Positions 30,605 through 33,466 of a stretch of DNA of 33,466 bases are shown here, piece by piece. This DNA is from Thermohalobaculum sp035513135 (lineage in GTDB: Bacteria; Pseudomonadota; Alphaproteobacteria; Rhodobacterales; Rhodobacteraceae). Both the position numbers and the translations under genes were made by a program. How positions within the stretch are numbered: the stretch's first letter is position 1; the number at the start of each line of letters is the position of its first letter. Below the pieces are notes generated by a model. The model did not search any database. It saw only the letters and a program-made list of their open reading frames with translations, and was not told where the DNA came from. The DNA is taken from contig DATKCQ010000082.1 of the NCBI GenBank assembly GCA_035513135.1, forward strand, positions 1-33,466. The letters are read 5' to 3'.

Positions 30605-31603
30605 TCACTCGCCGAGCATCCACGCGCGGTCGGGCTCGAAGGCGTGGAAGGCGAAGGCGAACACCTCGTGGACCACCGGCGCGCCGCTCGCGGCGTCGAC
30701 CACGCGCACGTCGCCGACCTCGCGGCCCTCGCCGATGTTGCCGGTGTCGAGCGCCGAGGCCTGGCCCTCGGCCCAGCTCAGCCGGTAGCCGGCCTCGACG
30801 ATCTCGCCCGCCTCGCGCAGCCGCTCGAGCGGCCAGGCGCGGTCGCCGACGCGGACCACGCGGGCCACCGGGTCGATGCCGTGCGGCGGCGGCTCGCCGC
30901 GGTAGAGGAAGGGACGGCCGCTGTCATAGCCGGTGTAGGGGTTGTTGCCATAGGCGCGGCGGTGCCCGTCGGGCTGGTTCATCACCATGCCCTCTTGGTG
31001 CCGGGCGCGAAAGCTCTGCCAGCTCTCGAGCAGGGCGGGCAGCGGCGTCAGCGCCACGCCGACCAGCTCGCCGACGATCGCCTCGCCGGTGAACTGCTGC
31101 CACCAGCTCTCGGTCTGCCGGTCGTACATGATCATGTCCGAGTGGCGCAGCATCCCTGAGACGCCGAACTCGAGCACCTCACCGTCCACGCGCCGGTCGA
31201 AGACCAGCCCCGAATTGCACAGCGGGCAGAAGGTCACCGCCACGGGCACGCCCGCCACCTCGTCGTTGACGATCTCGTGCCACATCAGGTAGCGCACCGG
31301 GTAGGCGCGGGCGGGCTCCCCGCTGGCCGTATCCGGGGGCTCGTAGACCATCACCGGCTCGCGCGGGTCGAGGCGGTGCTCCTGCGCGGCGAGCAGCATC
31401 TCGGGCCCGGTGATCGCCGGGATGCCGTCCCTGGGCGGACCGCCCGACAGGATCTCCGCCGGATCGACCGTGATCCTGGAGAAATCGGTGTTCGGCCAGG
31501 CGCGCTCCCAGCCCGACGGCACCTCGCCGCCGAAAGCGGCGAAGGGGGTGAACGGGGCGAACGGGGCGAGCAGCAGCAGCGCGGCCAGAAGGCGGGGCAG
31601 CAT
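30605..31603 (-). CDS. DUF3179 domain-containing exported protein
   Basis: This 332-residue protein has a signal peptide (MLPRLLAALLLLAPFAPFTP, with an AP-F tripeptide repeat) and a DUF3179 domain. That domain shows VAVTFCPLCNSGLVFDR with a CxxC pair, VSGMLRHSDMIMYDRQTESW and WQQFTGEAIVGEL. The family is poorly characterised and is often exported. GGGAGG lies seven to twelve bases before the ATG at 31603; the long upstream frame overlaps the cyclophilin gene and is rejected. It follows the cyclophilin gene by 92 bp and precedes palindromic element copy D. Confidence 0.85.
   Translation of the reverse strand: MLPRLLAALLLLAPFAPFTPFAAFGGEVPSGWERAWPNTDFSRITVDPAEILSGGPPRDGIPAITGPEMLLAAQEHRLDPREPVMVYEPPDTASGEPARAYPVRYLMWHEIVNDEVAGVPVAVTFCPLCNSGLVFDRRVDGEVLEFGVSGMLRHSDMIMYDRQTESWWQQFTGEAIVGELVGVALTPLPALLESWQSFRARHQEGMVMNQPDGHRRAYGNNPYTGYDSGRPFLYRGEPPPHGIDPVARVVRVGDRAWPLERLREAGEIVEAGYRLSWAEGQASALDTGNIGEGREVGDVRVVDAASGAPVVHEVFAFAFHAFEPDRAWMLGE
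31545..31571. repeat. 9-bp in-frame repeat x3 in a signal peptide
   Basis: GGGGTGAAC, GGGGCGAAC and GGGGCGAGC run head to tail and encode the AP-F/TP-F tripeptides in the signal peptide of the DUF3179 protein. Confidence 0.75.
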
Positions 31604-31695
31604 GGCGCACCTCCCATGTCGTTCGGTTTGGCTCAACATAGAGGACCCGGCGGCCGCGCGCCCCGGCCGCCGGGTCACGATGCCGCGAGGCGGCG

Positions 31696-32289
31696 TTACC
31701 GGTCGGCGGCGACGTAGACGCGCAGCATGCGGTCGGGATCGCTGACCGAGCCGGACTGGCCGGCGCCGCGCTTGATCGCGTCGACATGCTCCATGCCCTC
31801 GATCACCCGACCCCACACGGTGTACTGGCCGTTCAGGTGCGGCGCCGAGGCGAACACGATGAAGAACTGGCTGTTGGCCGAGTTCGGATCCTGCGAGCGC
31901 GCCATGCCGGTGGTGCCGCGCTCGAAGGGCTGGTCGGAGAACTCGGCCGGCAGGTCGGGCAGGTCCGAGCCCCCCGTCCCGGCGCGGCGCGGATCGTAGC
32001 CCTCGTCCATGTCGCCGTGCTGGACGTCGCCGGTCTGCGCCATGAAGCCCTCGATCACGCGGTGGAAGGCCACCCCGTCATACGCGCCGGCGCGGGCCAG
32101 CTCCTTGATGCGCGCGACGTGCTCGGGGGCGACGTCGGGCAGCATCTCGATGACCACCCGGCCCGGCTCGAGCTCGATGATCAGCGTGTTCTCGGGGTCC
32201 TTGATGTCCACGGCCTTGGCCTCCGGGGTTGCGAGTGCGAGGGTCACGGCGAGAAGGCCGGCGAGATGGGCCGCGATCGATCTGAACAT
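31696..32289 (-). CDS. Cyclophilin-type peptidyl-prolyl isomerase (exported)
   Basis: This 197-residue protein has a signal peptide (residues about 1-26, ending PEAKA) and a cyclophilin domain. Characteristic segments are YDGVAFHRVIEGFMAQTGD, GMARSQDPNSANSQFFIV and NGQYTVWGRVIEGMEHVD. It should catalyse prolyl cis-trans isomerisation during periplasmic folding. I use the ATG at 32289 because AGGAGCGGAG precedes it; an ATG nine codons earlier lies before that site. It follows coaD by 92 bp in the same direction. Confidence 0.93.
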   Translation of the reverse strand: MFRSIAAHLAGLLAVTLALATPEAKAVDIKDPENTLIIELEPGRVVIEMLPDVAPEHVARIKELARAGAYDGVAFHRVIEGFMAQTGDVQHGDMDEGYDPRRAGTGGSDLPDLPAEFSDQPFERGTTGMARSQDPNSANSQFFIVFASAPHLNGQYTVWGRVIEGMEHVDAIKRGAGQSGSVSDPDRMLRVYVAADR

Positions 32290-32381
32290 GCCTGGCTCCG
32301 CTCCTGATTGCGCCATGCCGCCGGCTTAACGCCCGGCGCAACGCGGGTCAAACCCCTGCGCGCCCCGCCTGTCCGGACGCA

Positions 32382-32879
32382 TCAGGACTCGGCGAATCGC
32401 CGGCGCAGCGCCTCGGCCACCTCGGGCGAGACGAACTTGCCGACGTCGCCGCCCATGCGGGCGATCTCCTTGACCAGCTTCGAGGCGATCGGCTGGAACT
32501 GCGCGCCGGCCATCAGGAACACCATCTCGATGTGCTCGCTCAGCGTGCGGTTCATGCCGACCATCTGGAACTCGTACTCGAAGTCGGCCACGGCGCGCAG
32601 GCCGCGGATGATCACGCTGGCGCCCACCTCGTCGGCGAACTGCACCAGCAGATTGTCGAAGGGCAGGACCTCGATGGCCGTGCCGGTGGCGGCGACGACC
32701 GGGGCGACCTCGTGCTCGACCAGCGCCACGCGCTGCTCCACCGGGAACAGCGGTCCCTTGTCGCGGTTGATGGCGACGCCGATCACCAGCCGGTCCACCA
32801 GCTTCGCCGCCCGGTTGATGATGTCGCTGTGCCCGAGCGTGATCGGGTCGAAGGTTCCGGGATAGAGACCTGTGCGCAC
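32382..32879 (-). CDS. coaD: Phosphopantetheine adenylyltransferase
   Basis: CoaD joins ATP and 4'-phosphopantetheine to dephospho-CoA, the penultimate step of CoA synthesis. The 165-residue protein has GLYPGTFDPITLGHSDII with the nucleotidyltransferase T/HxGH motif (His17 in TLGH), the IIRGLRAVADFEYEFQM substrate-binding segment near 89 and FVSPEVAEALRRRF at the end. The length is standard. It lies 85 bp downstream of the CBS-pair gene. Confidence 0.96.
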   Translation of the reverse strand: MRTGLYPGTFDPITLGHSDIINRAAKLVDRLVIGVAINRDKGPLFPVEQRVALVEHEVAPVVAATGTAIEVLPFDNLLVQFADEVGASVIIRGLRAVADFEYEFQMVGMNRTLSEHIEMVFLMAGAQFQPIASKLVKEIARMGGDVGKFVSPEVAEALRRRFAES

Positions 32880-32964
32880 CTGATTCTCCTGGGTCCGTCA
32901 CGGCCCCGCCCCGGGGCCCTGCATTTCCGGGCAAAGCGCCGCTTCGCCGCGCCGGTGCGACGCT

Positions 32965-33396
32965 TCAGCCGCCGAGCAGGTTCGCCATCGCCTGGTTCTC
33001 CTGCTCGATCTCGCTGATCCGTGTCTTGACCACGTCGCCGATCGAGACGAGGCCGATCATGCGGCCGTCCTCGACCACCGGCATGTGCCGGAAGCGCCCC
33101 TGGGTCATGCGCTCGAGCACCGAGTTGGCGTTCTCGCCCGGCGCGCAGCTCTCCACCTCGGCGGTCATCAGCTCGCTGACCTTCATGTTGAGGCAGCCGC
33201 CGCCCTTGCGCGCCAGGGCGCGCACGATGTCGCGCTCGGAGAGGATGCCGGCGATGTCGCTGCCGGTCTCGCTGACGACGAGCGCCCCGATGCGCCGCTT
33301 GTCGAGCCGGGCCGCGGCCTCGGCGACCAGAGCGCCGGGCGCGATCGTTTCGATGCTTGTGGAGCCCTTCAGCTTGAGGATGTGCTTGACGATCAT
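32965..33396 (-). CDS. CBS-pair domain protein
   Basis: The 143-residue protein consists of two CBS motifs, residues about 15-70 (VAEAAARLDKRRIGALVV, GILSERDIVRAL) and about 80-130 (MTAEVESCAPGENANSVLER, RHMPVVEDGRMIGLVSIGDVV), with no attached enzyme. Such stand-alone CBS pairs bind adenosine nucleotides and regulate partners. GGGGAGACTGCC precedes the ATG at 33396; the longer open frame is not supported. A short coiled segment (ISEIEQENQAM) ends the protein. Confidence 0.9.
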   Translation of the reverse strand: MIVKHILKLKGSTSIETIAPGALVAEAAARLDKRRIGALVVSETGSDIAGILSERDIVRALARKGGGCLNMKVSELMTAEVESCAPGENANSVLERMTQGRFRHMPVVEDGRMIGLVSIGDVVKTRISEIEQENQAMANLLGG

Positions 33397-33466
33397 GGCA
33401 GTCTCCCCGGTTCCGTGGGGTTCAAGCCTGCGGCCAGCCGGGGCCCGAGTCAACGCCCCAGGTCTC

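Overview
The window is very GC-rich, densely coded and mostly minus-stranded. It reads as an alphaproteobacterial chromosome. The support is a heme-type FixL/FixJ pair with a FixK-like regulator, FixK/FNR-type TTGAT-N4-GTCAA boxes, an NDUFS6-like zinc-finger protein, an ELM1-like (DUF1022) protein, a retropepsin-like membrane protease, UbiH-type ubiquinone hydroxylation, and an initiator-tRNA fragment with an alphaproteobacterial-type anticodon arm. Rhodobacterales or a related order is possible, but the sequence alone does not settle it.

Layout. 1-5642 (minus) is a surface-glycan cassette: a TylF-like methyltransferase (cut by the window edge), a 2OG-Fe(II) oxygenase, a glycosyltransferase-methyltransferase fusion, a Kdo-transferase-like/GT42 sialyltransferase-like protein and an ELM1-like protein. 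5887-11415 holds housekeeping and metabolic genes: a gpmA-type mutase, a PAP2 lipoprotein, a haloacid dehalogenase, a UbiH-family hydroxylase, tadA and rluB. 11667-18796 holds a small exported poly-threonine protein, an aspartic protease, a MarC protein, an ABC-F ATPase, a MaoC protein, a DinB protein, ndk and purMN. 18916-20400 starts with a tRNA-Ile2(CAU) gene and continues as a scar of broken mobile DNA: a frameshifted serine-recombinase piece, the 3' part of an initiator tRNA, a cyclase-family fragment and an IS630-type transposase start.

20450-25641 is an oxygen-response block: dodecin, a zinc-finger protein, a FixK-like regulator, a single-domain receiver, FixJ and FixL, and a periplasmic Met/His-rich EF-hand protein. 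The two clear FixK/FNR boxes I found lie just upstream of the outermost genes of the block (dodecin and the EF-hand protein), and a palindrome that could bind FixJ lies upstream of the fixK-like gene. A working model is FixL (heme O2 sensor) -> FixJ -> FixK -> dodecin and EF-hand protein, with the extra receiver as a FixT-like brake or phosphate sink. 25810-33396 (minus) holds lpd, a DUF924 protein, an MFS permease, queA, a DUF3179 protein, a cyclophilin, coaD and a CBS-pair protein.

Two repeat systems cut across the annotation. One is a 105-106 bp bipartite palindromic element present four times in both orientations (815, 15465, 20765, 30474); two copies supply the stop codon of the adjacent gene. 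The other is a striking number of short tandem repeats, most often with an exact 12-bp unit. Inside genes these add tetrapeptide repeats (UbiH, FixK, FixL, the EF-hand protein, the MFS tail), including a four-cysteine ladder placed just before the DNA-binding domain of the FixK-like protein.
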